64,000 bases of DNA from Alphaproteobacteria bacterium. GTDB taxonomy: Bacteria; Pseudomonadota; Alphaproteobacteria; RF32; CAG-239. The notes under the pieces are model-generated. The model had not been told where the DNA came from. It worked only from the letters and a program-made list of their open reading frames with translations, and searched no databases. Every line of letters begins with the position of its first letter. Position 1 is the first letter of the stretch. The position numbers and the translations under genes were made by a program. This document shows positions 43,514 to 51,453 of the stretch, piece by piece. The stretch is taken from positions 44,026 to 108,025 of the forward strand of contig JAFXPE010000033.1 in the NCBI GenBank assembly GCA_017528205.1. The letters are read 5' to 3'.

Positions 43514-43909
43514 ATGAAAAACTTATTTTATTTATCAGTGTTGGTGTTGACTGCCGGATTAGCAGCTTGCGCCAGTGATGACGTAAATGACGGACGTAGC
43601 TATCGCTATGCCGGTGAAGAAGGATGTGGAGCTCCTGTTCAACCTGCTCCGGTTCCGATGTACACACCGGCTCCTGTAGCTAACCCTTGTGTATGCCAAC
43701 CGCCTGTAATGAACTGCGGTTGCCAAACCAGAGAATATACCGTAAGAACACCGGTTAAAGTTGTATATCAAAACACAACTTACCGCACGGTATATGAACC
43801 GAAAACATTCCAAAGCACTTCGTATGAAACACGCCCTTATAACAGAGCGGAAGTTTGCAGCGGCGGTGATTGCGGTATGCCGGCTTTGGTAAGCCGTCGT
43901 CCGATGTAA
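43514..43909 (+). CDS. Cysteine-rich small lipoprotein
   Basis: A 131-residue lipoprotein (lipobox LAAC, Cys 19). The mature part has a Pro-rich stretch (APVQPAPVPMYTPAPVANP) and a cluster of Cys (CVCQPPVMNCGCQ), then a beta-like region TVRTPVKVVYQNTTYRTVYEP, and a CSGGDCG pair. Paired Cys suggest disulfides in the periplasm or at the surface. Strong GGAGG site and its own promoter and terminator suggest abundant expression. Family not recognised. Confidence 0.7.
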   Translation: MKNLFYLSVLVLTAGLAACASDDVNDGRSYRYAGEEGCGAPVQPAPVPMYTPAPVANPCVCQPPVMNCGCQTREYTVRTPVKVVYQNTTYRTVYEPKTFQSTSYETRPYNRAEVCSGGDCGMPALVSRRPM

Positions 43910-43949
43910 TTTACTGAAATTATATCTGGTAATTTTCTGAAAAAGATTT

Positions 43950-43973
43950 GAGGGGTCCGAAAGCCCCTCTTTT
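43950..43973 (+). terminator. Terminator behind the Cys-rich lipoprotein gene
   Basis: GAGGGG pairs with CCCCTC around a short loop, followed by TTTTCTTTT. Confidence 0.82.
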
Positions 43974-43976
43974 CTT

Positions 43977-45575
43977 TTAGTGTTTTTTCAAACAATATGA
44001 ACTCATATTTTCGGCCAAGTCAGCCAAGTCTGTACCCACCGAATGTTTGCCGACTGCATATCTGCCGGCTTCGGGCTTCCATAAACTGTATGAGTCAATC
44101 GCCTGTTTTATTTTTTGTTTTGTATTCGGCGTAGTTTTTATCTGTTTGAACTCCGTTTGTTCCGCACTTAAATGATACGGCTCAACAAAAAAGCGCACCT
44201 TCCGCACCAAATGTTTCTGCCATAAGTTTTCTGCCGCCTGCCCTAAAGCCTTATGATCTTTATGCTGATTATCTCCGCTATCATAATAAATAGTGCAAAC
44301 CGTTGCATAGCGGCCGAACTTTTTCAGAAATTGCCGAATTATATATTCCGCAAAAGAAACCGAAAGCTTGCCGTCAACGGCACGATTAGGCAAAATATGG
44401 ATATTTTCGTTTTTTACCCCCAACGCCGTGCAACTTTGTTTAAATTCAGCATCTCTGGCCGCCACAAAATCATTTTTGCTTAAATTATAAGTGTGTTTAT
44501 CTTTATGCCAAGAACAACTCTTTTGGTTATTTAGGCACTTCCAAACCCCAGACATACTGCCGTCGGTACACAATACAACGTGAACATCTTTGCCGTTAGC
44601 CACCGAGGCGCAAATATCCGCCCCCATAGACAACAGCTCGTCATCTTGGTGCGGTGCAAAATACAACACCGTATTGCGGCCGACAAGTTGCTTATATAAA
44701 CCGCCGTCATACTGCGAATAAAAAACCTTATCTGCAAAATATCCCTTACCATACAAATTATCCGCCCACAGCCGAATTTTTTCTAAATCAGCATCATTTC
44801 TGCCTTGTAATACATTCTCATGCCACAAAGCGATATCCTGTGAACTTTCTATATATTGCAGGCTATCAAATTTTCGTACTTGAACCACCGGTACACCTGA
44901 TGATACCTCAATTGCTTTCAACCATAAATCATCGGTATATAAACAAATATCTTCCACCAACTTTTCTTGAAAATATTCAAAATTCAATAAATTAGGCGGA
45001 AAAAGTGATCCCGCGCCGTTGGTAGCCAACAAATTCATTGCGGGCTCGCCGATAATCAGATTCTGGCAAGCTGTGAAATTATTATATGGGGCAAATTCAG
45101 CCTCGGACTGTTCCATCAGATGTGTTCGTATAGCCGAAATCGCCTGCGGAAACTTAGCATACGAAGCCAACAAACACTCAATTAAATCCGGCGGAAACAA
45201 CAAATCGTCATCAACCGTAATCACAATGCTGTCATGATATTTTTGCAAGGCATAAAAATATTTTTTGTGCGGTTTCAAATCCTTACACCACTCTATGATG
45301 ATTTTACTTTGAGCGGCCAGCTCCGTCAGATATGGCGGCAAATCGCTTTCCCGATGCGGAAACTCGGATTCTGCCAACCATAATACCACTTTATCGGCTT
45401 TGCGGGTTTGATTAAATATCGTTTCCAACATTGGTTGCAGATAATTAATCCGCGGCGGATACGAAGTAAAAGACACTATAACTTCCGGAAATTTGCGCTT
45501 ATTTAAAACATTAACAAATTTATTCAAATATTTGTTAATAAAAGAAAAGTTATTAAATGTTTTAATAAGCAACAT
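43977..45575 (-). CDS. Fusion of a glycosyltransferase-like domain with a PIG-L/LmbE deacetylase
   Basis: A 532-residue two-domain protein. Residues 30-290 resemble a GT-A transferase: EVIVSFTSYPPRINYL, KADKVVLWLAESEFP and the metal motif ITVDDDLLFPPDL. From about residue 300 a PIG-L domain begins with LYFAPHQDDELLSMGADI (the zinc site, normally AHPDDE), then CTDGSMSG, RDAEFKQSCTALGV and the HKDHKALG motif holding the other zinc His. PIG-L enzymes remove N-acetyl groups from sugars. One enzyme may add and deacetylate a sugar. Weak ribosome site; monocistronic. Confidence 0.82.
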   Translation of the reverse strand: MLLIKTFNNFSFINKYLNKFVNVLNKRKFPEVIVSFTSYPPRINYLQPMLETIFNQTRKADKVVLWLAESEFPHRESDLPPYLTELAAQSKIIIEWCKDLKPHKKYFYALQKYHDSIVITVDDDLLFPPDLIECLLASYAKFPQAISAIRTHLMEQSEAEFAPYNNFTACQNLIIGEPAMNLLATNGAGSLFPPNLLNFEYFQEKLVEDICLYTDDLWLKAIEVSSGVPVVQVRKFDSLQYIESSQDIALWHENVLQGRNDADLEKIRLWADNLYGKGYFADKVFYSQYDGGLYKQLVGRNTVLYFAPHQDDELLSMGADICASVANGKDVHVVLCTDGSMSGVWKCLNNQKSCSWHKDKHTYNLSKNDFVAARDAEFKQSCTALGVKNENIHILPNRAVDGKLSVSFAEYIIRQFLKKFGRYATVCTIYYDSGDNQHKDHKALGQAAENLWQKHLVRKVRFFVEPYHLSAEQTEFKQIKTTPNTKQKIKQAIDSYSLWKPEAGRYAVGKHSVGTDLADLAENMSSYCLKKH

Positions 45576-45637
45576 AATACATTCTCGTCTCGTTGAAATA
45601 TATATTAACCTAAATATTTTATCTAATCAACAGTAAA

Positions 45638-45657
45638 GGACACTTTTTCAAGTGTCC
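45638..45657 (-). terminator. Hairpin behind nadE
   Basis: GGACACTT pairs perfectly with AAGTGTCC; the minus-strand T-run is short and interrupted. Confidence 0.5.
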
Positions 45658-45685
45658 CTTACCGTTTTTCTTTAAGCGTTATATT

Positions 45686-46465
45686 TTATATAGCCAAAGC
45701 TTCGGCCGTTTGTTTACGCTTAAATGCCGAGCGTTTAATCAGAGTATTGACGCGCTCGACCAGAGTCTGCTCAAAACCGACGGCAACCGCCTCAGCAATT
45801 GTTTTATGTTCATCATACAACAACTTCAAGACGGCATCCAAAACCGCATACGGCGGCAGAGAATTTTCATCTATCTGCCCCGCCGCCAATTCTGCCGAAG
45901 GTGCGCGTGTAATCACCGATTCCGGTAAAACCCGCCCTTGCGTATTGCGCCATTTTGCCAACTCAAAGATGGTGGTTTTATACACATTTCCTATCGGCAT
46001 CAAACCGCCGCAGGTGTCGCCGTATAAGGTACAATATCCGGTCAACGCTTCCGACTTATTGCCGCAAGCCAGTACCAAACCGCCGTTTTGATTGGACCAC
46101 GCCATCAAAAGCTGACCGCGAATGCGTGCCTGTAGATTTTCTTTGGTAATTCCGCGTACTTCAGCACCGAACGCCTGTTGCAAAAAGCCTATTTCAGCCT
46201 CTACCAACGGCTCGATATTTAATTCGTGATATTTTAGGCCGTTCAACGCCGATATTTCACGGGCAATATTAAGGCTCAAATCAGAGGTGTATCTGGTCTT
46301 CATCATAATTGCCGTAACATTTTCTCCGCCCAAAACATCAGCCGCCAAAACCGCACAAGTAGCGGAATCCAAGCCGCCGGAAAGCCCGATAATAACCTTA
46401 TCAAAACCGTTTTCGGCGCAATATTTCCGCAATCCCGTCTTTAATTTATTCCACAGCTTTTCCAT
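45686..46465 (-). CDS. nadE: NAD synthetase, ammonia-dependent type
   Basis: Amidates nicotinate adenine dinucleotide to NAD, the last step of this operon's pathway. The 259-residue enzyme is the synthetase domain alone (no glutaminase half): VIIGLSGGLDSATCAVLAAD is the PP-loop, and TGYCTLYGDTCGGLMPIGNVYKT and RAPSAELA are conserved. It follows pncB by 3 nt. Confidence 0.93.
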   Translation of the reverse strand: MEKLWNKLKTGLRKYCAENGFDKVIIGLSGGLDSATCAVLAADVLGGENVTAIMMKTRYTSDLSLNIAREISALNGLKYHELNIEPLVEAEIGFLQQAFGAEVRGITKENLQARIRGQLLMAWSNQNGGLVLACGNKSEALTGYCTLYGDTCGGLMPIGNVYKTTIFELAKWRNTQGRVLPESVITRAPSAELAAGQIDENSLPPYAVLDAVLKLLYDEHKTIAEAVAVGFEQTLVERVNTLIKRSAFKRKQTAEALAI

Positions 46466-46468
46466 TTT

Positions 46469-47962
46469 CTATCTCCCCAGTTGCGCATTCAAAATCAGCA
46501 TTTGACGAGTATTGTATAAGTTTGTTTCCAAGCCCACGCCATAAATATGCGGATTGCTCAAGCGTTTGTATTCTTCATCCAAGTGTGCCAGACTTTCTTT
46601 GCCGCGTTGTTGTAATTTTTGCAAATTCAGTTCCGGCGGATTGATGACTTTGCCGTCTTTAACCACCGGTTGCAACACCGTATATGCCTGTTCTCCGGCC
46701 TTAAATTCGAGTTTCAAACCGTTGATACTGTTTAGGGTGTATGAAGTGATATTGCGTTGCAATTTACCGTTTTGCACCAAGTCGGTATCTTCGGCCTGAC
46801 AAATAATATCGCCTTCAAATTTGCCGTTGCGCACAATTCGCACCACATTGGTCGCGCCCGGAATGGTGGTTTTGCCCTCGGCGATTTTTATGCACGGTCT
46901 ATTCATATATTGCTTGGTTTTAAACACTCCGCCCAACGCCGGCGTATCGTATGCAGTCACCAGCTTGGTGCCGGCGGCCAAAACATCGTACGGCGCTTTT
47001 TGCACCACCAACAGATTTTCAATCAAATGCTCGTCCAAATCGTTTGAAGCCACCATTTTAACATTTTTAAACAACGGATTATCGCCCTCGGCGTCTAACA
47101 TTTTGCGTGCTTCTTTGGCCCAATAAGCCAAATCGCCGGAATCAACCCGCATTCCCATCAGCGGCAAACCGGTTTCTTTGGCGGCCTTAATGGCATTTTG
47201 AATGCCCTGACGCGTATCGTATGTATCCACCAACAGGGTGGTATTTCCCGGATTATAACGCATAAAGGCCTTAAAGGCGTCAACTTCTTTTTCATAACTC
47301 ATCACAAAAGAATGAGCCATAGTTCCGGAATCCGGAATGCCGTAATGCTTAGCCGCCGCAGTATTGGAAGTGGCCGTAGCGCCGCCGATAAACGCGGCTC
47401 TGGTTTCGGAAAATCCGCCGAGTTCGTGTCCGCGGCGCAACCCGAATTCGAGTAGCGGACGCTGTTTGCCGTCAAGACTTGCGGCGTATGCCATACGCGA
47501 AGCCTTGGTTGCCACCAAACTCTGCGAATTAAAGGCATTCAACAAAGCCGCTTCCACCAAATCTACCTGCCAGGTCGGTCCGGTAACGGAATAAACCGGC
47601 TCGTTGGGAAACACAAGCTCGCCTTCCGGCACGGCATTGATGCTGATTTCAAGCTTTTGGCCTTTGATAAACTCTAAAAACCGCTCATCAAAACGCTTGC
47701 TGCCGTCGGCATTTTGTTCGCGGCGCAAATATTCGATATCTTCATCCGTAAAATGCCAATTTTCCAGCCATTGCACAAATTCACCCAAGCCGGCGCACAT
47801 TAAATAACTGCCGCCGAACGGATTTTTTCTGAAAAATGCTTCCGAAGTTTTAATCTCATTGGCTTTGCCGTCCAAAAACCACGCCTGAGCCATAGTCAAA
47901 TGGTATAAATCACAAAACAGCGGCGTTCCGGTTTCTAAAATATTCGGTCTGGTATTGGTCAT
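46469..47962 (-). CDS. pncB: Nicotinate phosphoribosyltransferase
   Basis: Makes nicotinate mononucleotide from nicotinate and PRPP. The 497-residue protein is of the long form seen in Firmicutes and Bacteroidetes: CDLYHLTMAQAWF, FFRKNPFGGSYLMCAG, EFGLRRGHELGG, TSNTAAAKHYGIPDSGTMAH and MRVDSGDLAYWAK are diagnostic. The ATG at 47962 follows AGGAGATTAG, which is also the end of pncA; the 30-codon extension overlaps pncA and is unlikely. Confidence 0.93.
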   Translation of the reverse strand: MTNTRPNILETGTPLFCDLYHLTMAQAWFLDGKANEIKTSEAFFRKNPFGGSYLMCAGLGEFVQWLENWHFTDEDIEYLRREQNADGSKRFDERFLEFIKGQKLEISINAVPEGELVFPNEPVYSVTGPTWQVDLVEAALLNAFNSQSLVATKASRMAYAASLDGKQRPLLEFGLRRGHELGGFSETRAAFIGGATATSNTAAAKHYGIPDSGTMAHSFVMSYEKEVDAFKAFMRYNPGNTTLLVDTYDTRQGIQNAIKAAKETGLPLMGMRVDSGDLAYWAKEARKMLDAEGDNPLFKNVKMVASNDLDEHLIENLLVVQKAPYDVLAAGTKLVTAYDTPALGGVFKTKQYMNRPCIKIAEGKTTIPGATNVVRIVRNGKFEGDIICQAEDTDLVQNGKLQRNITSYTLNSINGLKLEFKAGEQAYTVLQPVVKDGKVINPPELNLQKLQQRGKESLAHLDEEYKRLSNPHIYGVGLETNLYNTRQMLILNAQLGR

Positions 47963-47964
47963 AT

Positions 47965-48588
47965 CTAATCTCCTAAACTTTTGTGTACTAAATTGTGCTG
48001 AATTTTTTTCTCGTGCAAAAACTTGCGAAAGAATTGTCCGGTGGTAATGCACTTCAAACTTCCGGCCTCAATAAACGGCTGATACACGTCTTTTTGCAAA
48101 ATATCGCCGATTTGCTCTTGTGCTCCTTGGCATAAATCTTCAATAATCGTAACGTTTGCTCCTTGTTTCAGCAAACCGTTAAGAGCCTGCTTTACGCAAA
48201 CATCACTCAAAACGCCGCACAAATATACGTTTTTATCGCTCCAATCGGTCTGCAAATCGCGATATTGCTTAAATTCGTTCCAAATATTTGTAGTGGATTT
48301 ATACATTTTCTCCACCTCTAATTTCGACTTAAACGGCGCCGCCTGTTGCCAGCCCCAAGAGCCTTGAATACAATGCGGCGGAAAACTTTCGGATTCCTTT
48401 GTATTGCCGTAAGTTTCGGCAAAGTGCGTATCATAAGTATCGATAATTTTATCAAAACTGCCTTGAAACAGGCTGTCGGCAAATTTTTGATGTTTTTCAA
48501 TCAATTCCGGAGCGTTCAAGCTGAGCGCGCCGTGCGGATGCACAAAGTCATTTTGAAAATCTACCCGCATTAAAATATTTTGTGTCAT
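47965..48588 (-). CDS. pncA: Nicotinamidase, isochorismatase-like family
   Basis: Hydrolyses nicotinamide to nicotinate. The 207-residue protein has the catalytic Asp in RVDFQNDF (residue 10 region), metal-site DTHFAETY, and the catalytic Cys in LSDVCVKQA. It is preceded by an intercistronic terminator hairpin after nadM and overlaps the pncB ribosome site. Its family members act on several amides, but the neighbours make nicotinamide the clear choice. Confidence 0.9.
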   Translation of the reverse strand: MTQNILMRVDFQNDFVHPHGALSLNAPELIEKHQKFADSLFQGSFDKIIDTYDTHFAETYGNTKESESFPPHCIQGSWGWQQAAPFKSKLEVEKMYKSTTNIWNEFKQYRDLQTDWSDKNVYLCGVLSDVCVKQALNGLLKQGANVTIIEDLCQGAQEQIGDILQKDVYQPFIEAGSLKCITTGQFFRKFLHEKKIQHNLVHKSLGD

Positions 48589-48623
48589 AATATACTTCCC
48601 TTCAGGCTTATCAGGTTAAAAAA

Positions 48624-48662
48624 GCATCTGTCTTCCATAAGCCCTGCGAAAGACGCAGATGC
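48624..48662 (-). terminator. Intercistronic terminator between nadM and pncA
   Basis: On the minus strand GCATCTG pairs perfectly with CAGATGC around a 25-nt loop, followed by TTTTTT, 13 nt after the nadM stop. The loop contains GCAGGGCTTAT, which also occurs in the nadM leader. It should lower or control expression of pncA-pncB-nadE relative to nadM. Confidence 0.7.
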
Positions 48663-48674
48663 CGCAAAGAAAAG

Positions 48675-49217
48675 CTAAATAATGCCTTTTCTTTTGCTGA
48701 ATTGTTCTTCGATTAAATGGTGATTTTCCGGTGCCACATAATTTTTCCAGCGTTCGTCGCCGAATTTTATCATATCCCGCACCATAGTTCCGGTCACAAA
48801 CGGAAAGTTCGGATCGGTTCTATCCACCAATTCTATGTGTTTGAAATGTTCTTTAAACCAATGCGCATCATAAGCCGAACCGGCGTAATACGCTTCCGGC
48901 AACGGCAAATCCGGAAAACTCTCTTTTAAGAAATCCACCACAAAATCGCCCCACTCCGCCGGATTATTGATATCAAACAAGCCGATGATTTTCAGCCGGT
49001 CGTATTCAGGCTTGCCGCGATATATGTTTTGAATCATTTTTTTGCGGGTGGTATAATTAAGCGGGTTACGCGAGGTTCCCTGTTCCTGTATCGAGCCGAG
49101 CGCCACCGTAACGCGCTCGCAATCGCGCAGCATTTGATCTACCAGTTTTTGATGCCCGATATGAAACGGCTGGGCACGCATAATACAAAAACCGTGTTTA
49201 TATTTATATTCAGCCAT
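48675..49217 (-). CDS. nadM: Nicotinamide/nicotinate mononucleotide adenylyltransferase, NadM-like
   Basis: Adenylates NMN or NaMN. The 180-residue protein has the nucleotidyltransferase HxGH motif in RAQPFHIGHQKL and the second motif GTMVRDMI near residue 147. Size and motifs fit the archaeal-type NadM, also found as the N-terminal half of bacterial NadM-Nudix proteins; no Nudix domain is present. The start at 49217 follows GGGAG, which lies inside a hairpin. Longer in-frame starts lie within the leader RNA. It heads the NAD-salvage operon. Confidence 0.85.
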   Translation of the reverse strand: MAEYKYKHGFCIMRAQPFHIGHQKLVDQMLRDCERVTVALGSIQEQGTSRNPLNYTTRKKMIQNIYRGKPEYDRLKIIGLFDINNPAEWGDFVVDFLKESFPDLPLPEAYYAGSAYDAHWFKEHFKHIELVDRTDPNFPFVTGTMVRDMIKFGDERWKNYVAPENHHLIEEQFSKRKGII

Positions 49218-49333
49218 AAAAAAAAACTCCCTTAAAATCAGGAGCCGCCAACAAAACAAAAATAACTTCATTTTATTAAACCGGCTCAGTTTCATAATGT
49301 TCTCTGCTTATAAGCCCTGCAAGCACCAAGAAC
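49218..49333 (-). promoter_or_regulatory. Structured leader of the NAD operon, candidate attenuator or riboswitch
   Basis: About 115 nt lie between the likely transcript start and nadM. First hairpin: GTTCT/AGAAC and TGC/GCA (49299-49333), carrying GCAGGGCTTAT. Then GAGCCG (49287-49282) can pair with CGGCTC (49247-49242). The CTCC overlapping CGGCTC can instead pair with GGAG (49230-49227), which is the ribosome site and is followed by nine Ts. The two pairings exclude each other, as in attenuators. Confidence 0.45.
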
Positions 49334-49339
49334 AATTTT

Positions 49340-49367
49340 ACGATAGTCCGATAAAATAAAATGTCAA
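49340..49367 (-). promoter_or_regulatory. Promoter of the NAD-salvage operon
   Basis: On the minus strand a perfect TTGACA (49367-49362) and TATCGT (49345-49340) are 16 nt apart. Confidence 0.5.
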
Positions 49368-49376
49368 GAAAAAATT

Positions 49377-49408
49377 GAGAATATGCCCGCATATGTAAGC
49401 ATATTCTC
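49377..49408 (-). terminator. Terminator behind the 285-residue unknown gene
   Basis: GAGAATATGC pairs perfectly with GCATATTCTC; AATTTTTTC follows on the minus strand, just before the NAD-operon promoter. Confidence 0.8.
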
Positions 49409-49438
49409 TTATAACAAATTGATTTTATTAAATATTAT

Positions 49439-50296
49439 TTATTTGTATGTAGCCAAATTAGCCGTAGTTAGACGCGAATATCTTTCTGACGCATGAGCTC
49501 TTTCATGAATATCAACTTTGCGTTGCTGTACTTGAACATCTTCCTTCGGGGCAATATAATTTTCTTTGCCGTATTTCTTTAAGTTTGCCTCAACGGTGCT
49601 GATATGTGTCATCAGCTTTCTGGCTTCTTCTTTAGCTATTGCCGTTGCCGAAGGCTCGCCGATTTCCGCTTCTTTTAATAAGCCGGTAAAATAATCGCTG
49701 CCGAAGCTGTTGGCGCCGGCTTGACGTTCCACCCGCGGATTTGTCTCAAGAGTAACACCGCAATCGCAAACATACCCCGAAGAAATATCCAGAGCGTATT
49801 CAAATAAATCAAGCTTATTAATCAGATTTCCGTGTTTAGCCAAGGTTTTCACCGGTTCACTTATTTCCGGCATATCCTTACGCGTTTTCTGCAACAATTT
49901 ATATTCTTTGTTTTTGGAAACATCCATTCCCTTCTTTTCCATTTCCGCAAATTCGCCCAATCTTTTATCTAAATTGGCGTTAGTCTTTTCCACCCGCTGA
50001 CATTCGGAAGCCAAATCTTTCTGCACATCTTCCGGAATTTCGTAAACCGCAGCATAAATACTCTTATTCTCGTCATACATATATGTGTCGGCCTTAGAAA
50101 AAACTTCCTGCCAATACTTTTCGATAGTTTCGATATTTTGTTTTTTCTCCGTTTGAGCCTTATTTTCCGCATAGTCGGAATAAAGTTTGCTGCCAACACC
50201 GAGCGTGGCTAAAGCCATGGTTCCGGCCACAACTTTTTTATTTACTTTTTTACGAATCTTTCCGAGTATGGTTTCATTGTTATTTTTTTGCGCCAT
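49439..50296 (-). CDS. Unknown helical protein with N-terminal membrane segment
   Basis: A 285-residue protein. A basic N-terminus (KIRKKVNKK) precedes a short hydrophobic stretch (VVAGTMALATLGVGSKL, about residues 22-38), so it is anchored or exported. The rest is charged and mostly helical (KTEKKQ-, EYKLLQKTRKDMPE), with one CDCG pair near residue 180. No family recognised. Start at 50296 follows GAGGAG. It has its own terminator. Confidence 0.6.
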   Translation of the reverse strand: MAQKNNNETILGKIRKKVNKKVVAGTMALATLGVGSKLYSDYAENKAQTEKKQNIETIEKYWQEVFSKADTYMYDENKSIYAAVYEIPEDVQKDLASECQRVEKTNANLDKRLGEFAEMEKKGMDVSKNKEYKLLQKTRKDMPEISEPVKTLAKHGNLINKLDLFEYALDISSGYVCDCGVTLETNPRVERQAGANSFGSDYFTGLLKEAEIGEPSATAIAKEEARKLMTHISTVEANLKKYGKENYIAPKEDVQVQQRKVDIHERAHASERYSRLTTANLATYK

Positions 50297-50367
50297 AACA
50301 CCGCTCCTCAACATTTAAACCTATTAGAATGATTCTAGCGTATTTGTACAAATTTGTCAACCATAAT

Positions 50368-50404
50368 AAAAGAACGAGAGTATGTGACATACCCTCGTTC
50401 TTTT
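50368..50404 (-). terminator. Terminator behind the 102-residue unknown gene
   Basis: AAAAGAACGAG-GTATG pairs with CATAC-CTCGTTCTTTT over about 16 bp; active in either direction. Confidence 0.85.
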
Positions 50405-50418
50405 ATTTATTAAATCGG

Positions 50419-50727
50419 CTACTTAATACATAATTCCGGCTTAAGTTTCTTCAAATCTTGCCAACAGCCGGATATAAAGTCTTTAGTTGCACCACTCACC
50501 AATGTTGTATTCAGAGCCCACCCGTAATAACTGCTCCAAACACTTTTGGCTTTAATTTCTTCCAATATCTCCGGTGTTGCCACACAAGAAATATCAATTA
50601 TCTCAACATTTCCGTTCTTAACGTTTCTGGCAATAAAACGTGTTTTACCCGTTTTTGCCCCTAACTGCAGAGATAACAAGGTGTTGCTCGGACGAGCAAA
50701 CGAATGAATAAAATAATTCTTTTTCAT
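50419..50727 (-). CDS. Unknown 102-residue protein
   Basis: No family recognised. The N-terminal half is beta-rich and basic (TRFIARNVKNGNVEIIDISC), the C-terminal half helical (DFISGCWQDLKKLKPELC). No signal peptide. It lies 19 nt after the HD-hydrolase gene on the same strand and shares its strong terminator, so it is probably the second gene of that unit. Confidence 0.55.
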   Translation of the reverse strand: MKKNYFIHSFARPSNTLLSLQLGAKTGKTRFIARNVKNGNVEIIDISCVATPEILEEIKAKSVWSSYYGWALNTTLVSGATKDFISGCWQDLKKLKPELCIK

Positions 50728-50746
50728 AATTTCTTTGCATATAATT

Positions 50747-51292
50747 CTACTTTTTGAGCAATGCCGTCAAAACGCTGTCCAATTCTTTGCGCAGCTCGGC
50801 ATCTTCAAGATAATACAAACGCTCGAAGGCACTTTCGCTAAACTCTTTTACCAGCGCAATTTTCTGAGTATCCTCATAGAAGCGCGCCGTAAAGGCGTTG
50901 TCCAAGCGGTCGAGTATCCACACAAACTTTGCTTCCGGCGTCCGATGCTGTTCGTATTCCTCAAATAACTCGGTAAGCCGCGGCAAACCGGTTTCTTTCA
51001 CCACCTTAGCCATTGCACTTTGCTCAAGTTTGGCTTTCTCGGCTTCGGAAATTTCTCCGGGTACAAAATCTCCGCAAAAAACTTCGGGCAAATCGTGTAC
51101 CAAAGCCAATTGCAAGCACTTACTCAAGTCAAGCGAAGACGGAGCAAAGAGCATCACGAGCATTGCCAAACTGTATGAATGTTCGGCATCGCTTTCCGGT
51201 TCATCAACTCTGCGTTTTACCCAGCCGTTGCGTTTCACTTTTTTCATTCTGCCAAGAATTTTGGCCAGATTTAATACATTTTCTTTTTTCAT
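50747..51292 (-). CDS. HD-domain hydrolase, YfbR/HDDC2-like
   Basis: A 181-residue metal-dependent phosphohydrolase. The HD pattern is complete: RRVDEPESDAEHSYSLA (first His), LVHDLPEVFCGD (His-Asp) and a later Asp in WILDRLDNAF. YfbR-type members cleave 5'-deoxynucleotides. The ATG at 51292 was preferred; one three codons earlier also fits. It diverges from the ABC exporter operon. Confidence 0.85.
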   Translation of the reverse strand: MKKENVLNLAKILGRMKKVKRNGWVKRRVDEPESDAEHSYSLAMLVMLFAPSSLDLSKCLQLALVHDLPEVFCGDFVPGEISEAEKAKLEQSAMAKVVKETGLPRLTELFEEYEQHRTPEAKFVWILDRLDNAFTARFYEDTQKIALVKEFSESAFERLYYLEDAELRKELDSVLTALLKK

Positions 51293-51453
51293 AATTCTCA
51301 ATAATTAATTTGTTATGCGTTTGATATAGCCCCAAACCCCTGTTTTGTCAATCGAAAATCGGAAATATTTTTGCTTGCCGCATGCTGACGAGATAATTGA
51401 CATTTAATCTAAAAGAGAGTAATATTTGCGCAAAATAATTAAGGATTAAAATT

